Part shown: in pieces, positions 40,025 to 49,862 of the stretch
Numbering within the stretch: the first letter of the stretch is position 1
Layout of the letters: each line of letters opens with the position of its first letter
Source of the DNA: JARYGU01 sp033795365
GTDB lineage: Bacteria > Pseudomonadota > Alphaproteobacteria > Rhizobiales > Rhizobiaceae
Length of the DNA stretch: 64,000 bases
NCBI GenBank assembly: GCA_033795365.1
Contig: JARYGU010000020.1
Location: forward strand, 42,541-106,540
Reading direction: 5' to 3'
Made by a program: the position numbers and the translations under genes
The notes under the pieces: generated by a model
What the model was told of the DNA's origin: nothing
The model's input: only the letters and a program-made list of their open reading frames with translations
The model's database searches: none

Positions 40025-40771
40025 ATGCTTGATGTGACGGTCAGATTTGATCTGACGGATTTCGAGCGGTCGCTGAACAACATAGAGCGAAAGCAGTTGC
40101 CCTATGCCGTGACGCTGGCGCTCAATGAGACCGTGAAGGGTGGCCGTCTGGCCGTCCAGAAGGAAATGGATCGGGTATTCGATCGCCCGACGCCTTACGC
40201 CAAGCGCGGTGTTGTCTATGAGAGGGCCACCCGGCAAACACTGCGGGCCTCCGTTATCGTCTGGGGCAGCAATCGGGGAGGAGGATTGCCTGCCGCCGCG
40301 TTCCTCGGGCCGCAGATCGAAGGCGGGCGACGGACGCACAAGGCCTTCGAAAGGCAACTGATCCAGCGCGGTTTGATGGACAAGGGCAAGGTGGCCGTGC
40401 CAGCGTCACGCACAAAGCTCGACCGATACGGCAACATTGCCCAGAGCTTTCTGAACCGGGTCATGGCTGATCTGCAGATTGATTATCGCGGTGCGGGTGC
40501 CACGCGTGTGCGCTCCGACGCCAGCCTGAAGCGGAACAGGAATTATCAGAAGGCCCGTTTCTTCGTTCCGAGAAAGGGATCGCATCTCTTTCCGGGTGTC
40601 TACCAGCGCAATCCGACAGATCAGTCGATCTTCCCGGTGATCCTCTTCGTCACCTCTGAAAGCTACAAGGTCCGGCTGAAGTTGTGGGACGTGGTCGAGC
40701 GGTATGCCATCGCGCATCTTCGGGACAATTTCGAGGATGCCTTCGCCCACGCGATGCGGACGGCTCGATAG
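40025..40771 (+). CDS. Minor tail protein Z-like
   Basis: A 248-residue basic protein starting VTVRFDLTDFERSLNNIERK and QLPYAVTLALNETVKGGRLA, then FDRPTPYAKRGV, the N-terminal pattern of lambda minor tail protein Z (tail completion). In lambda, Z lies between head and tail genes; here it precedes the terminase genes, a rearranged place. Confidence rests on the N-terminal pattern only. Confidence 0.55.
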   Translation: MLDVTVRFDLTDFERSLNNIERKQLPYAVTLALNETVKGGRLAVQKEMDRVFDRPTPYAKRGVVYERATRQTLRASVIVWGSNRGGGLPAAAFLGPQIEGGRRTHKAFERQLIQRGLMDKGKVAVPASRTKLDRYGNIAQSFLNRVMADLQIDYRGAGATRVRSDASLKRNRNYQKARFFVPRKGSHLFPGVYQRNPTDQSIFPVILFVTSESYKVRLKLWDVVERYAIAHLRDNFEDAFAHAMRTAR

Positions 40772-40911
40772 CCCCTGGGAAAATTTTCGGGTCCTTCCCC
40801 GAAAGTTTCCCCCCGCGGGGTTTTCGTACCGCTGTTGTTGTCCAGTCTGACGGTAAAACTGAAGCCTAAAACTTCTCAAACTGGCTAAAGGATTAAAGGT
40901 CGAGTTTCGCC

Positions 40912-41553
40912 ATGCAGCCGACATTGGTCTCCAAGAGCGAATTCGCCGCGATGATCAATGTCTCGCCCGGCCGCGTTTCGCAGTACCTGAAAGACGGCAG
41001 CATCAGCCCTGCCGCGGTGCACGGGATCGGGCAGCGAGCGAAGATAGATCCAGAGCGGGCAAGGGCGGACCTGCGGCTGACGCTCGATGTTTCGCAGAGG
41101 CTGGGGAACGGAATCGATACGCGGCTTGATGACGAGCCCGCGCGCGAGCCGCCATCCTCATCGCAGAGCCCGGCTCAGCCAGCCCCGGTGCTGACCGGTA
41201 TCGACTACGAGATCAAGCAGCAGAAACTCGAACAGGCGCGGCGAGCAAACCGCAATGGTGCAATTGCAGAGGCGCAGGCGAGGGGACAACTGGTCGACAC
41301 CGCCGAGGTCCGAGCCGAGATGAGCCGCCTCGCCGTCGGAATGATGCAGGTGTTCGAAGGCGGGCTCACCGATCTCGCCTCTGCGATCGCGGCGCAGTTC
41401 ATGGTTCCGCAACGCGACGTACTCCATCTTCTGCGTAAGCAGTTTCGCACGATCCGCGCCTCGGCGGCCAAGCAGATGAATGCTGCAGCAATCGTGCTTC
41501 CCGAAACGGTCCAGACCGAATTGTCCGCTGACGATATGGACGTCCTGAACTGA
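40912..41553 (+). CDS. Terminase small subunit (Nu1-like)
   Basis: A 213-residue DNA-packaging protein. An N-terminal HTH (VSKSEFAAMINVSPGRVSQY, LKDGSISPAAVHG) is followed by a linker and a coiled coil (IKQQKLEQARRANRNGAIAE; GMMQVFEGGLTDLASAIAAQ), the domain order of Nu1, which binds cos and recruits the large subunit. Directly upstream of the large subunit gene. Confidence 0.82.
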   Translation: MQPTLVSKSEFAAMINVSPGRVSQYLKDGSISPAAVHGIGQRAKIDPERARADLRLTLDVSQRLGNGIDTRLDDEPAREPPSSSQSPAQPAPVLTGIDYEIKQQKLEQARRANRNGAIAEAQARGQLVDTAEVRAEMSRLAVGMMQVFEGGLTDLASAIAAQFMVPQRDVLHLLRKQFRTIRASAAKQMNAAAIVLPETVQTELSADDMDVLN

Positions 41554-41554
41554 G

Positions 41555-43507
41555 ATGAATTCCGTCCTCGTCGACACCGCCAATGCCAGGCGCATCGGCT
41601 ATGAGGTGCTGGCTGAAATTCTCCAGCCGCCGCCTGAGGTGGATTATCTCGCCTGGGCCGAAGCGAACATCGTGTTTTCGGAAAGGGAGAGCCCTTTCCC
41701 AGGGCCGTACAATCGGAACCTCTTCGCTTATTTCGACGAGGTTCTGAGGGCTCTTTCTCCGGACGATCCCTGCCGCATCGTCTCGGTTGCCAAATCGGCG
41801 CAGATCGGCGGCACCGTCGTTGCCAATATCTTTACCGGCGGTTCGATGGACATGGACCCAGGGGATTTCCTCTATGTCCATCCGACGGAAAACAATGCGC
41901 AGCGCTGGAGCAAGATGAAGCTTGCGCCCATGCTGCGCAATACCACGGCTCTTGCGCGGCTCTTCCCGATGAAGAACCGGGATGGCCTCGACAGTGTTCT
42001 CTACAAGGAGAGGATCGACGGGCGAGGGGCGATCCAGATATCCGGCGCAAACTCGCCAGCCTCGCTCAGCCAGGTGACCATGAAACGACAGGTTCAGGAT
42101 GACCTGTCGAAATGGGAGAACAATTCCGGCGGGGATCCGGAGACGCAGGCCGACAGCCGCTCACGCGCGCATGAGTTCGCGAAGATCCTGAAGATATCCA
42201 CTCCGCTGGTCATGCCGGGGTGCAGGATCACCAAGAACTTCGAGGAAGGCAGCCAGGAATATCCGTATGTGCCTTGCCCGCACTGCGGTCATTTCCAGGT
42301 GCTGGAATGGGAAAACATGCTGGCGAACCTCGACGAGGACAAGCCAGAAGGAGCCCACTTCTCCTGCATCGAATGTGGCTGCGATATCGAGGAGCACCAT
42401 CGCCCCGAGATGATGCACCGGTTGGAGTTTCGGGCGCACAATCCGAAGGCGAAACGCCAGCATCGATCGTTCTACATCTGGTCGGCTTATTCCGTGCTGC
42501 AGAGCTGGGAGCGGATCGCGCGGGAATGGCTGAACGCGCGAGGCGATCCGGCCTCGGAACAGACGTTCCTGAACGACACGGTCGGTAAAGCCTATGTGAC
42601 AGCCGGCGAAGCGCCGCCGTGGGAAACGCTTCGTGATCGCGGTGTCAATTCGCACTATGCTCGCGGTCGTATTCCTGCCGGCGGCATCATCATCACGCTG
42701 GGCATCGATTGTCAGAGCGACCGGGTGGAATGGCAGCTCGTCGCTTGGGGCAGGGACTTCAAGCGCTGGGTGGTCGATTGTGGTGTGATCCCTGGGCACA
42801 TCTCTGAGAAGGGATGCCAGGATCGGCTTGATGCCCTCGTCGTGCAGACCTGGTCGAACGCTTACGGCCAGAAGCTGAGACCGGATCGGGCAGCAATCGA
42901 CGGCAATGCCTATACCGAGGAAGTCTGGGAATGGGCAAAACGCCATCCAGCCTCGCAGGTCGTGATGGTCCGTGGCAGCAACACCGAAAGCGCACCGCTG
43001 ACCCAGCGGGTGAAGAAGGAACGCAACAGCAGGACCGGCAAGCTGCTGAGATACTCGCGGCGATTCTACAACTTCAATGCGAGCGTTCTGAAAATGGCGC
43101 TCTACCGGAATGTTGCAAAGGCCGATCCGCTGGAGCGCGGCTTTGTCGGTTTCCCGACGGGGCTCGAGGATGACTACTACCGCCAGCTCACAGCCGAGCG
43201 CCGTGTACCGAAGAAGCGAAAGGACGGCTTCACGGAATACAGGTGGGAAAAGGACCCGGCGCAGCCAAACGAGATGCTGGACACGATGAACCAGGCGGAA
43301 GTCGCGGCAATCCTCTACGGCATTCGCGGCCTTCCCGACAAGATCTGGGACCGCCTCGAAAGCGAACGTGAGATTCATCCTCCGGATGCCCAGCTCGATC
43401 TCGAAGACGGACTCTTTGCGGTTCAGCCGGTAGCGGCGAAACCGCCCGCAACGGCGTCCAAGTCAAAGTTATCCGCGGCAGACATCATGCGGCAACTGAA
43501 CAGGTGA
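41555..43507 (+). CDS. Terminase large subunit, GpA family
   Basis: A 650-residue packaging motor and nuclease. ATPase domain: YLAWAEANIVFSERESPFPG, PCRIVSVAKSAQIGGTVVAN (variant Walker A) and GDFLYVHPTENNAQRWSKMK. A zinc-finger-like PCPHCGHFQVLEW...CIECGCD follows. The C-terminal nuclease domain has IITLGIDCQSDRVEWQLVAW. The GpA family cuts at cos sites, so this phage probably packages by cohesive ends. Confidence 0.93.
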   Translation: MNSVLVDTANARRIGYEVLAEILQPPPEVDYLAWAEANIVFSERESPFPGPYNRNLFAYFDEVLRALSPDDPCRIVSVAKSAQIGGTVVANIFTGGSMDMDPGDFLYVHPTENNAQRWSKMKLAPMLRNTTALARLFPMKNRDGLDSVLYKERIDGRGAIQISGANSPASLSQVTMKRQVQDDLSKWENNSGGDPETQADSRSRAHEFAKILKISTPLVMPGCRITKNFEEGSQEYPYVPCPHCGHFQVLEWENMLANLDEDKPEGAHFSCIECGCDIEEHHRPEMMHRLEFRAHNPKAKRQHRSFYIWSAYSVLQSWERIAREWLNARGDPASEQTFLNDTVGKAYVTAGEAPPWETLRDRGVNSHYARGRIPAGGIIITLGIDCQSDRVEWQLVAWGRDFKRWVVDCGVIPGHISEKGCQDRLDALVVQTWSNAYGQKLRPDRAAIDGNAYTEEVWEWAKRHPASQVVMVRGSNTESAPLTQRVKKERNSRTGKLLRYSRRFYNFNASVLKMALYRNVAKADPLERGFVGFPTGLEDDYYRQLTAERRVPKKRKDGFTEYRWEKDPAQPNEMLDTMNQAEVAAILYGIRGLPDKIWDRLESEREIHPPDAQLDLEDGLFAVQPVAAKPPATASKSKLSAADIMRQLNR

Positions 43508-43511
43508 AACC

Positions 43512-43745
43512 ATGCGACGTCCTCTCACGCCTGATGAAACGGTGCTCTATCGACGCCGTTTGTCAGAAGCCGAAACCGCGCTCCATCAACTTCTCATTGG
43601 AAAGAAGTCGGTTTCGCTCAACTACAATGGAGAGTCCGTGACATACGTGCAATCGGACGAGGGCAAGATCCGCTCTTATATCGCTGAGCTGAGTGCGGCG
43701 CTCGGTTTGATCCGGCGGGCGCGTAGGCCGGGAATCAGAGCATGA
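43512..43745 (+). CDS. Head-tail joining protein gpW
   Basis: A 77-residue protein of the gpW fold: RRLSEAETALHQLLIGKKSV, SLNYNGESVTYVQSDEGKIR, SYIAELSAALG. Binds the portal vertex. Overlaps the portal gene by ATGA. Confidence 0.85.
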   Translation: MRRPLTPDETVLYRRRLSEAETALHQLLIGKKSVSLNYNGESVTYVQSDEGKIRSYIAELSAALGLIRRARRPGIRA

Positions 43746-45373
43746 ATACGCCCGTCATTCTCGATCACACCGGCCGGCCGATGCAGAAGGCGGCGATCCG
43801 TCAGCGTGGTGGCGGTGGCGGCGAGAGCGCATGGCAGGCGGCGAGCTACAGCCATCCGGACATGGCGGGCTGGGTGCCGCGCTCGGTTTCAGGGCAATCG
43901 GCGCTTTCCTACGAGCGCGATGTCATCGTCGATCGGGTGCAGGACATCGCGCGTAACGATGGATGGGCATCGGCGGCGATGTCCCGCCAGATGGACGTCA
44001 TCATCGGGTCTGGCTGGGACATCGCTGTCGATCTTCCGGAAAAGAGCCTGAACCTCACGGCGGATGAGGCGGATGAACTCTCCGACGAGATCGAGGAGAA
44101 GTGGACGGATTATGCGACCGATCCCGCATTCTGGTGCGATGCGAAGCGACAGGGACCAATGGCATCCGTTCTCGGCCGCGCCTATCGTCATCGTTTCGGC
44201 GATGGCGAGGCGCTTGCCGAAATCTGCTGGGACGAACGGCGCGGCGCTCCTTTCTCGACGCTGGTCAAGCTGATCGATCCGGCCCGTCTGTGTAATCCGC
44301 ATGATGAGGCTGACACGCTGACCCGGCGCGACGGCATCGAAATCGATCGCTATGGAGCGGCTGAGGCCTACTGGATACGCACGCAGCATCCCGACGACGA
44401 CTATGTCTGGGGCTCGGGCGCACCGGAATGGGTGCGGGTGGCGAGAGAGACAGAATGGGGCCGTCCGGTCATGGTCCATGCCTTCGAGGCGGACAGGGAC
44501 GGGCAATTTCGTGGTGTTCCGCCTCTTGCACCCATCCTGCGCAAGCTGAAACAGATGACGCAATATGACGAAGCGGAGTTGAAAGCTGCTTTGGTCAATT
44601 CCGTTCTTGCCGCGTTCATCACCTCGCCGGGAGATCATGAGGCGATTGCCGAGGCGTTGACGGAGCCGGAGGCGGCCGCACGCTGGGATCAGCGAGTGCA
44701 GGAGCGTGTCGGCATCTACAAGGATGCACCGCCGAAGATTCCTGGCGGCATGGCGCATTTCCTGTATCCCGGCGATCAGGTGACCATTACGCAGCCCGGA
44801 CATCCGAATTCCGGTTTCGAGGCGTTCTTCCGTGCTGCCCTTCGCAACGTCGCTTCGACGGTCGGGCTCACATACGAGCAACTGACGATGGACTGGAGCC
44901 AGGTCAATTACTCCAGTGCCCGGGCTGCAATCCTCGAAATCTGGCGCGGCTTAACCGCACGCAAGGATATGTTCGCGGCCCAGTTCATGAACCAGATCTA
45001 TCGGGCATGGCTGGAAGAGGCGATTGACCGGAGGGTAATCCGTCTGCCGTCGCGATCGCCATCATTCGAAGCAGCTCCCGCCGCCTGGTCGCGTGTCGAC
45101 TGGATCGGCCCTGCGCGCGGCTGGGTCGATCCCGAAAAGGAAGCCAAGGCCGCCGGTCTGCGCCTGTCCCTCGGTATCTCCCATCTGGAGAAGGAATGTG
45201 CGGAGCAGGGCATGGACTGGAAACAGGTCGCTCGAAAGAGGGCGCGGGAACGCAGGTTTCTTCTCGCTCTCGGCCTCGATCCGAATCCAGCCCAGCCGGA
45301 AACGAAGAACGAAACCCGGCAGGAAGAGACTTCGGACGAGCGGGATACCCGCGAGCGAAAGGAAGCAGCCTGA
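43742..45373 (+). CDS. Portal protein, lambda family
   Basis: A 543-residue portal (lambda gpB type) forming the dodecameric DNA channel. Segments ASYSHPDMAGWVPRSVSGQS, YERDVIVDRVQDIARNDGWA, GGMAHFLYPGDQVTITQPGH and LTYEQLTMDWSQVNYSSARA are typical. The C-terminal tail is charged and low complexity. Overlaps the protease gene by one base (TGATG). Confidence 0.93.
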   Translation: MNTPVILDHTGRPMQKAAIRQRGGGGGESAWQAASYSHPDMAGWVPRSVSGQSALSYERDVIVDRVQDIARNDGWASAAMSRQMDVIIGSGWDIAVDLPEKSLNLTADEADELSDEIEEKWTDYATDPAFWCDAKRQGPMASVLGRAYRHRFGDGEALAEICWDERRGAPFSTLVKLIDPARLCNPHDEADTLTRRDGIEIDRYGAAEAYWIRTQHPDDDYVWGSGAPEWVRVARETEWGRPVMVHAFEADRDGQFRGVPPLAPILRKLKQMTQYDEAELKAALVNSVLAAFITSPGDHEAIAEALTEPEAAARWDQRVQERVGIYKDAPPKIPGGMAHFLYPGDQVTITQPGHPNSGFEAFFRAALRNVASTVGLTYEQLTMDWSQVNYSSARAAILEIWRGLTARKDMFAAQFMNQIYRAWLEEAIDRRVIRLPSRSPSFEAAPAAWSRVDWIGPARGWVDPEKEAKAAGLRLSLGISHLEKECAEQGMDWKQVARKRARERRFLLALGLDPNPAQPETKNETRQEETSDERDTRERKEAA

Positions 45374-46269
45374 TGAACTATCCGCAGATAGCCGCGCAGT
45401 TGTTCAATCGGCCGCTGCTGGCGCATCGTGGTCAGGCTCAGGCTTTAGCCCAGGCGCTTGCACCGCGCATCTTCGCAGGCCCGGTCTCCTTTGCGGACGG
45501 ATGGCAGGCCGGGATTGTCGGCCAGCCGATCCGCGACATGACCGATTGGGAAGGAAACCCGACCTATCGCGGCCCGCGCATGGTTGCCGGCACGAAGGTC
45601 GCCGTCATCGAAGCCGAGGGCACCTTGGTCTCCAAGGGAAAATGGATCGGCGCGATGTGCGATGCGACCTCCTATGAGGGCATCCATGTCCAGGCGAGTG
45701 ACTGCCGCGCGAACAAGGATATCCATGGCGTCATTCTTGAGGTCGATTCCTTCGGAGGGTCCGTCTCGGGTGTCTTTTCCTGTGCCGATGCGATCCATCG
45801 CCTTGCCCAGGAAAAGCCGGTCCTTGCGGTTCTTACCGATCACGCCTGCTCGGCCGGCTATCTTCTGGCGTCGGCGGCAAGCGCCATCGTCATGCCGATG
45901 ACGGGTCTTGCCGGGTCCGTCGGCGTGATCATGCTCCATGCCGATTTCTCGAAAGCCTACGAGAAGGCCGGCGTCGTCATCACGCCAATCTTTTCCGGTG
46001 ACCACAAGGACGATTATTCGCCCTTCCGCGCGCTCGACGAGGACGTCTTCAACAAGGCGAAAGCGGAGGCGGACAGCGTACGGGACATGTTCATCGCGGC
46101 CGTCGCCCGATATCGCGGTGATCGCATCACCGCCGATGCGCTGCGCAAGACCGAAGCTGAAACCTACATGGGCGCCGATGCCGTCAAGCTCGGTCTCGTC
46201 GATGAGGTAGCAGACCCGATGCAGGCCGTTGATGCCTTCGTCGCAGAGATCAGCCGCAAGGCTGCATAA
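45373..46269 (+). CDS. S49 family capsid maturation protease
   Basis: A 298-residue ClpP/SppA-like protease (lambda gpC type). The nucleophile Ser is in TDHACSAGYLLASAASAIV and the general-base Lys in LHADFSKAYEKAGV; GVILEVDSFGGSVSGVFSCA forms the oxyanion-side motif. It processes scaffold and head proteins. In lambda the scaffold Nu3 is translated from the 3' end of C; here a separate gene follows. Confidence 0.9.
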   Translation: MNYPQIAAQLFNRPLLAHRGQAQALAQALAPRIFAGPVSFADGWQAGIVGQPIRDMTDWEGNPTYRGPRMVAGTKVAVIEAEGTLVSKGKWIGAMCDATSYEGIHVQASDCRANKDIHGVILEVDSFGGSVSGVFSCADAIHRLAQEKPVLAVLTDHACSAGYLLASAASAIVMPMTGLAGSVGVIMLHADFSKAYEKAGVVITPIFSGDHKDDYSPFRALDEDVFNKAKAEADSVRDMFIAAVARYRGDRITADALRKTEAETYMGADAVKLGLVDEVADPMQAVDAFVAEISRKAA

Positions 46270-46324
46270 CCGCCCGCAACAGCGGGCACCCGCCCGAGGG
46301 CTACCCAAAAAAGGAGAAAGCGCG

Positions 46325-46882
46325 ATGTCGCTTGCACAGATGATCCGCCGGGTTGCCGGCGGAAAACCACGTTCTATGGCTGATACGAAGCCGGAGGACA
46401 TGGAAGACGAGGACACCTCGAAAGAGGCGGAAGACGAAAGTCCCGATCCGGATGCGGTCGACGACGAGCCGGACAAGGATGCCGAGGACGACGGCGCCGA
46501 TCCCGATGATGACGACGATGTCGCCGCGGAAGACGAGGAGAGCGACAAGGGTCTGTCAAAAGCCGAGAAAGCAGCTTTTGCCAAGGGCCGCAGGGCTGAA
46601 CGCAAGCGTATCGGTGCCATCCTCGGATCGCCCAGCGCTGAGGTCAACCCCGGCCTCGCCGCCCATCTCGCCTTCAAGACTGCCGACTCTCCGAAAAAGG
46701 CCCTTGCCGCTCTCAGGTTCGGCGGTCCGGGCAAATCCGCATCGGGCAGTCTGTCCGAGCGCATGAATGCCCGCGGCCCGTCTCGCACCGGCCGCGGTGG
46801 CGAAAAGGACGTCCGCAACGCCGATGCCGCAAGTGCCTGGGATGGTGCTCTGGCAAAGGCCGGCAAACTGAAAGGAAAGTGA
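46325..46882 (+). CDS. Scaffold-like phage head protein
   Basis: A 185-residue protein with a very acidic middle (about 20-85, Asp/Glu stretches) and a basic, Lys/Arg-rich C-terminal half (SKAEKAAFAKGRRAERKRIG). Composition and place between protease and decoration gene suit a Nu3-type scaffold, a substrate of the preceding protease. GGAGAAAG precedes ATG 46325. The sequence family is not recognised. Confidence 0.65.
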   Translation: MSLAQMIRRVAGGKPRSMADTKPEDMEDEDTSKEAEDESPDPDAVDDEPDKDAEDDGADPDDDDDVAAEDEESDKGLSKAEKAAFAKGRRAERKRIGAILGSPSAEVNPGLAAHLAFKTADSPKKALAALRFGGPGKSASGSLSERMNARGPSRTGRGGEKDVRNADAASAWDGALAKAGKLKGK

Positions 46883-46883
46883 G

Positions 46884-47246
46884 ATGACGGTGTTCACCGA
46901 AGGGCCGCGCACTGCCGGCTATCTTGTTTCGGAAGCGAACAACTTCCGGTCCCGTGGTGTCGGCAGGATCGCTGCCGGCACGATCGGCACCCTCGAAGCC
47001 GGCACTGTCGTCGGCAAAATCACCGCCAGCGGTGACTTCGCGGCCTACGATCCGACGGCCGAAGATGGCTCGGAAGAAGTTGCCGGCATCCTGTTCGAAG
47101 CCGGCAAGGCCGGCGACGATCGCACCTTCACCGTTCGCGACAGCGAGGTCAAAGCGTCACAGCTGATCTGGTTTACGGACGCCACCCCCACTGAAATCGC
47201 GACAGGCACGGCGGCTCTGGAAGCCCTCGGCATCATCGTTCGCTAA
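46884..47246 (+). CDS. Head decoration protein D
   Basis: A 120-residue capsid-stabilising protein matching lambda gpD in size and pattern: AGYLVSEANNFRSRGVGRIA, AGTIGTLEAGTVVGKITASG, YDPTAEDGSEEVAGILFEA. Trimers bind the expanded capsid. Confidence 0.9.
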   Translation: MTVFTEGPRTAGYLVSEANNFRSRGVGRIAAGTIGTLEAGTVVGKITASGDFAAYDPTAEDGSEEVAGILFEAGKAGDDRTFTVRDSEVKASQLIWFTDATPTEIATGTAALEALGIIVR

Positions 47247-47259
47247 AGGAGGCCTTTTC

Positions 47260-48276
47260 ATGCTTTCCATGGATGCATTCAACAATCGCGCCTTCTCGAT
47301 GACGAGCCTTACAGCCGCCGTCAACAAGGTCGATTTCGTGCCCGACCTTCTGGGCTCGCTCAACATCTTCGAGCCCGTTCCGGTCTATACCCGCAGCATT
47401 GCCGTCGAACGCAAGGAGGAAGGGCTTTCCCTTATTCCGACCTCACCGCTTGGCGCAGCGCCACGCGAAACGGATCGCGACGGCCGCGATATCCGCGACT
47501 TTCGCACCACCCGGCTCGCCGACAGCTTCACCATGTATGCCTACGAGGTGGAGGCTATCCGCGCATTCGGTACGGAATCGGAATTCGAATCCCTTCAGGT
47601 CGAATATGCCAGCCGCATGGCCAAGGTTCGCGGCAATATGGATCTCACTCATGAGTTCCATCGTCTCGGAGCACTCCAGGGCAAGCTGCTCGATGCTGAT
47701 GGCGTGACGGTGATCTACGACTATTTCGACGAATTCAATATTGCCGAACCGGCTGCGATCAGCTTCGAGCTCGACGTCGCCGGTACGGATGTGCGTGGTG
47801 TTTGCCAGCAGGTCATCCGTTCGATGGCACGGTCTGCCAAGGGCGCCTTCACGCCTGCGACACAGGTCCACGCCATCGCCGGCGACCAGTTCTATGACGA
47901 CCTGATCAAACATCCGACCGTCGTCGCCACCTATCAGAACTGGGCGGCTGCAGAAGCATTGCGGGAAAAAACCGCGTTCGAAACCTTCTACTTCGGCGGC
48001 ATCACCTGGCACAATTATCGGGGCACCGATGACAACAGCACGGTTGCTGTTCCGGTCGATCAGGCGAAGTTCTTCCCGGTCGGCGCCAAGGATGTGTTCA
48101 AGAAGGCAATGGCACCGGCCGAGTTCGGCCCGTTCGTCAATACACGCGGCCAGGATACTTACGCTCTCAACATCGTGGACAAGGACCGGCAGGCATGGGC
48201 GAAGGGGGAGCTCTACTCCTATCCCCTTTACCTCGTAACGCTGCCGGAAGTGCTCCGCCGCGGCACCCGCACCTAG
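47260..48276 (+). CDS. Major capsid protein E
   Basis: A 338-residue major head protein (lambda gpE is 341). Typical: NNRAFSMTSLTAAVNKVDFV, GLSLIPTSPLGAAPRETDRD, RDIRDFRTTRLADSFTMYAY, and a C-terminal LPEVLRRGTRT. AAAGGAGG precedes the ATG. Confidence 0.94.
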   Translation: MLSMDAFNNRAFSMTSLTAAVNKVDFVPDLLGSLNIFEPVPVYTRSIAVERKEEGLSLIPTSPLGAAPRETDRDGRDIRDFRTTRLADSFTMYAYEVEAIRAFGTESEFESLQVEYASRMAKVRGNMDLTHEFHRLGALQGKLLDADGVTVIYDYFDEFNIAEPAAISFELDVAGTDVRGVCQQVIRSMARSAKGAFTPATQVHAIAGDQFYDDLIKHPTVVATYQNWAAAEALREKTAFETFYFGGITWHNYRGTDDNSTVAVPVDQAKFFPVGAKDVFKKAMAPAEFGPFVNTRGQDTYALNIVDKDRQAWAKGELYSYPLYLVTLPEVLRRGTRT

Positions 48277-48334
48277 CCAATACGAATACCAGCCGGCGGC
48301 TCTCAGCCGCTGGCTCGGTAAAAAGGAGATCAAC

Positions 48335-48715
48335 ATGCCGAAAGTTTCCATCGTCCATACCGGTTCGCGGATGCTGGCCGTTCCGGTCCCGGGCGGAACC
48401 ATCACCGTCAAGCCGGGCGCAAAGATCGCTTCGGTCGACATCCTCTCGATCAGCGATGCCCAGCACGAAATCTATAAGCAAAGGGGCCTGAGCTTCACCG
48501 AGAAGGGTGCGAAAAAAGACAAGGAGCGGGCTTCACCGCCGTCTGAAGACATCGCGCAACTAGAGAAAGCGGTTGAAGTTGCCAGGCAAAAACATGCCGT
48601 TGCATTAGCTGCCGCCGAGAAAGAAACGGCCGGCGATGCCGAGAGGAAGGCCCTCAACGACGCAATCGACGCTCTGGAAGATGCCGAGGATGCGCTCGAT
48701 GAGGCTCGGTCGTGA
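48335..48715 (+). CDS. Phage head-region protein, unknown
   Basis: A 126-residue protein with a beta-rich N-terminus (VSIVHTGSRMLAVPVPGGTI) and a C-terminal coiled coil of Ala/Glu/Lys heptads (ALNDAIDALEDAEDALDEAR). Lambda FI, a DNA-packaging accessory with a related coiled part, lies at the same map position; homology is not provable by eye. Overlaps the next gene by GTGA. Confidence 0.65.
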   Translation: MPKVSIVHTGSRMLAVPVPGGTITVKPGAKIASVDILSISDAQHEIYKQRGLSFTEKGAKKDKERASPPSEDIAQLEKAVEVARQKHAVALAAAEKETAGDAERKALNDAIDALEDAEDALDEARS

Positions 48716-49071
48716 ATTTTCGGCCGCCGCTGTTCTCTGATCTCGGCGAGGAGTTCGCCGGCGCCTTCGGCAATGTGGATGCCCAGTTCACCATTGCCGG
48801 AGTTCTTCTCCCTCGAGTCCGAGCGATCCTGCGGCAGTGGCGTGAGCTCGATCTGGGCGAAGAGCAGGGGCAGGCGGTTGAGGGCACCACTCACCTGCTC
48901 TCGGTTGCCGCGGACATGGTGCCGGGGCTCGTCAGCCAGCGCGATAGCGTGACGATCTTCGCGCTGGATGCCGAAGGCTTTCCTACGGGCATCAGCACGA
49001 CCTTCGAGATCAAGAACCATTCCGACGATGCCCGCGCCATGGTCCGCATCTATCTTTCCGGAGACATCTGA
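48712..49071 (+). CDS. Head-tail connector-type protein
   Basis: A 119-residue protein from GTG 48712, mainly beta strands (FTIAGVLLPRVRAILRQWRE; TTFEIKNHSDDARAMVRIYL). Map position corresponds to lambda FII. No strong motif. Confidence 0.6.
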   Translation: MNFRPPLFSDLGEEFAGAFGNVDAQFTIAGVLLPRVRAILRQWRELDLGEEQGQAVEGTTHLLSVAADMVPGLVSQRDSVTIFALDAEGFPTGISTTFEIKNHSDDARAMVRIYLSGDI

Positions 49072-49072
49072 C

Positions 49073-49369
49073 ATGACCAAGACCGAACAGGCTGCGCCGG
49101 CTCTCTCGGCGCAGGACCCCATAGAGGCGATCTGCCTCGCGCTTTTCTCGAAGGAGAACAACGCAGCCAAGAAGGGGGCGCGCGAGCAGGTGGCCGGCAT
49201 GACGCATCGGCCGTGGGAGCAGCTCCCGCCGCGCCTGAAATCGGCCATCCGCGCCGATATCAGGCGCATGCTCGACGCGAACGCTTCCCGCGACGACATC
49301 CTGAAATCCGGCTACAGCGTGGCTATCATCGACCGCGCTGCCCGCGACCTCGGCCGGCGAGCCGTCTGA
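49073..49369 (+). CDS. 98-residue phage protein, unknown
   Basis: Helical: PIEAICLALFSKENNAAKKG; PPRLKSAIRADIRRMLDANA; DDILKSGYSVAIIDRAARDL. It overlaps the next gene by one base. Probably part of neck assembly by position. Confidence 0.65.
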   Translation: MTKTEQAAPALSAQDPIEAICLALFSKENNAAKKGAREQVAGMTHRPWEQLPPRLKSAIRADIRRMLDANASRDDILKSGYSVAIIDRAARDLGRRAV

Positions 49370-49830
49370 TGGCACATCTGCGCAGCCGGATTTTCGCCAC
49401 CTACAGGCAGGCACTTGCGGCGATCCCGGAATTTTCCGGCGACGGCAAGGTTGCGCGTGGACGCGCGGCCGCCATCCCGCAGGAGATGCTTCCCGCCCTC
49501 ACGCTCACCTGGGCGGAGGCGAACGAGGCAGACGAGATCCGGCCGTTCTCCGGCCCCGCCGGCGAGGATGGATATGACCGGTTGCTGCCGTTGATGATCA
49601 TCGTGCATCTGCGCGACGATGAGGCGGAAGAGGAATTCGACCGCATCTGCACGTTGATAGAACCGGTTATGGCTGCTCATATGGTTCTGCCGGGTTTGAC
49701 GGTCGAGACCCTCATGCAGTCGCAGCGCTTCTATGTGCAGCCGACGACAGGCCTGCCTCTCGGGGCCGGCAGCATCGCCTATCAGGTCCGTTACAAGACC
49801 ACGACCGATCCGCAAATTTCCGCCCTTTGA
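49369..49830 (+). CDS. Tail terminator-like protein (gpU position)
   Basis: A 153-residue protein: RSRIFATYRQALAAIPEFSG, LTLTWAEANEADEIRPFSGP, LLPLMIIVHLRDDEAEEEFD and a final beta strand AYQVRYKTTTDPQISA. Fold pattern and position fit tail terminators such as lambda gpU, which cap the tail tube. Confidence 0.7.
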   Translation: MAHLRSRIFATYRQALAAIPEFSGDGKVARGRAAAIPQEMLPALTLTWAEANEADEIRPFSGPAGEDGYDRLLPLMIIVHLRDDEAEEEFDRICTLIEPVMAAHMVLPGLTVETLMQSQRFYVQPTTGLPLGAGSIAYQVRYKTTTDPQISAL

Positions 49831-49862
49831 GGCGACTTCACCGAACTTGAAAGGATAGTCCC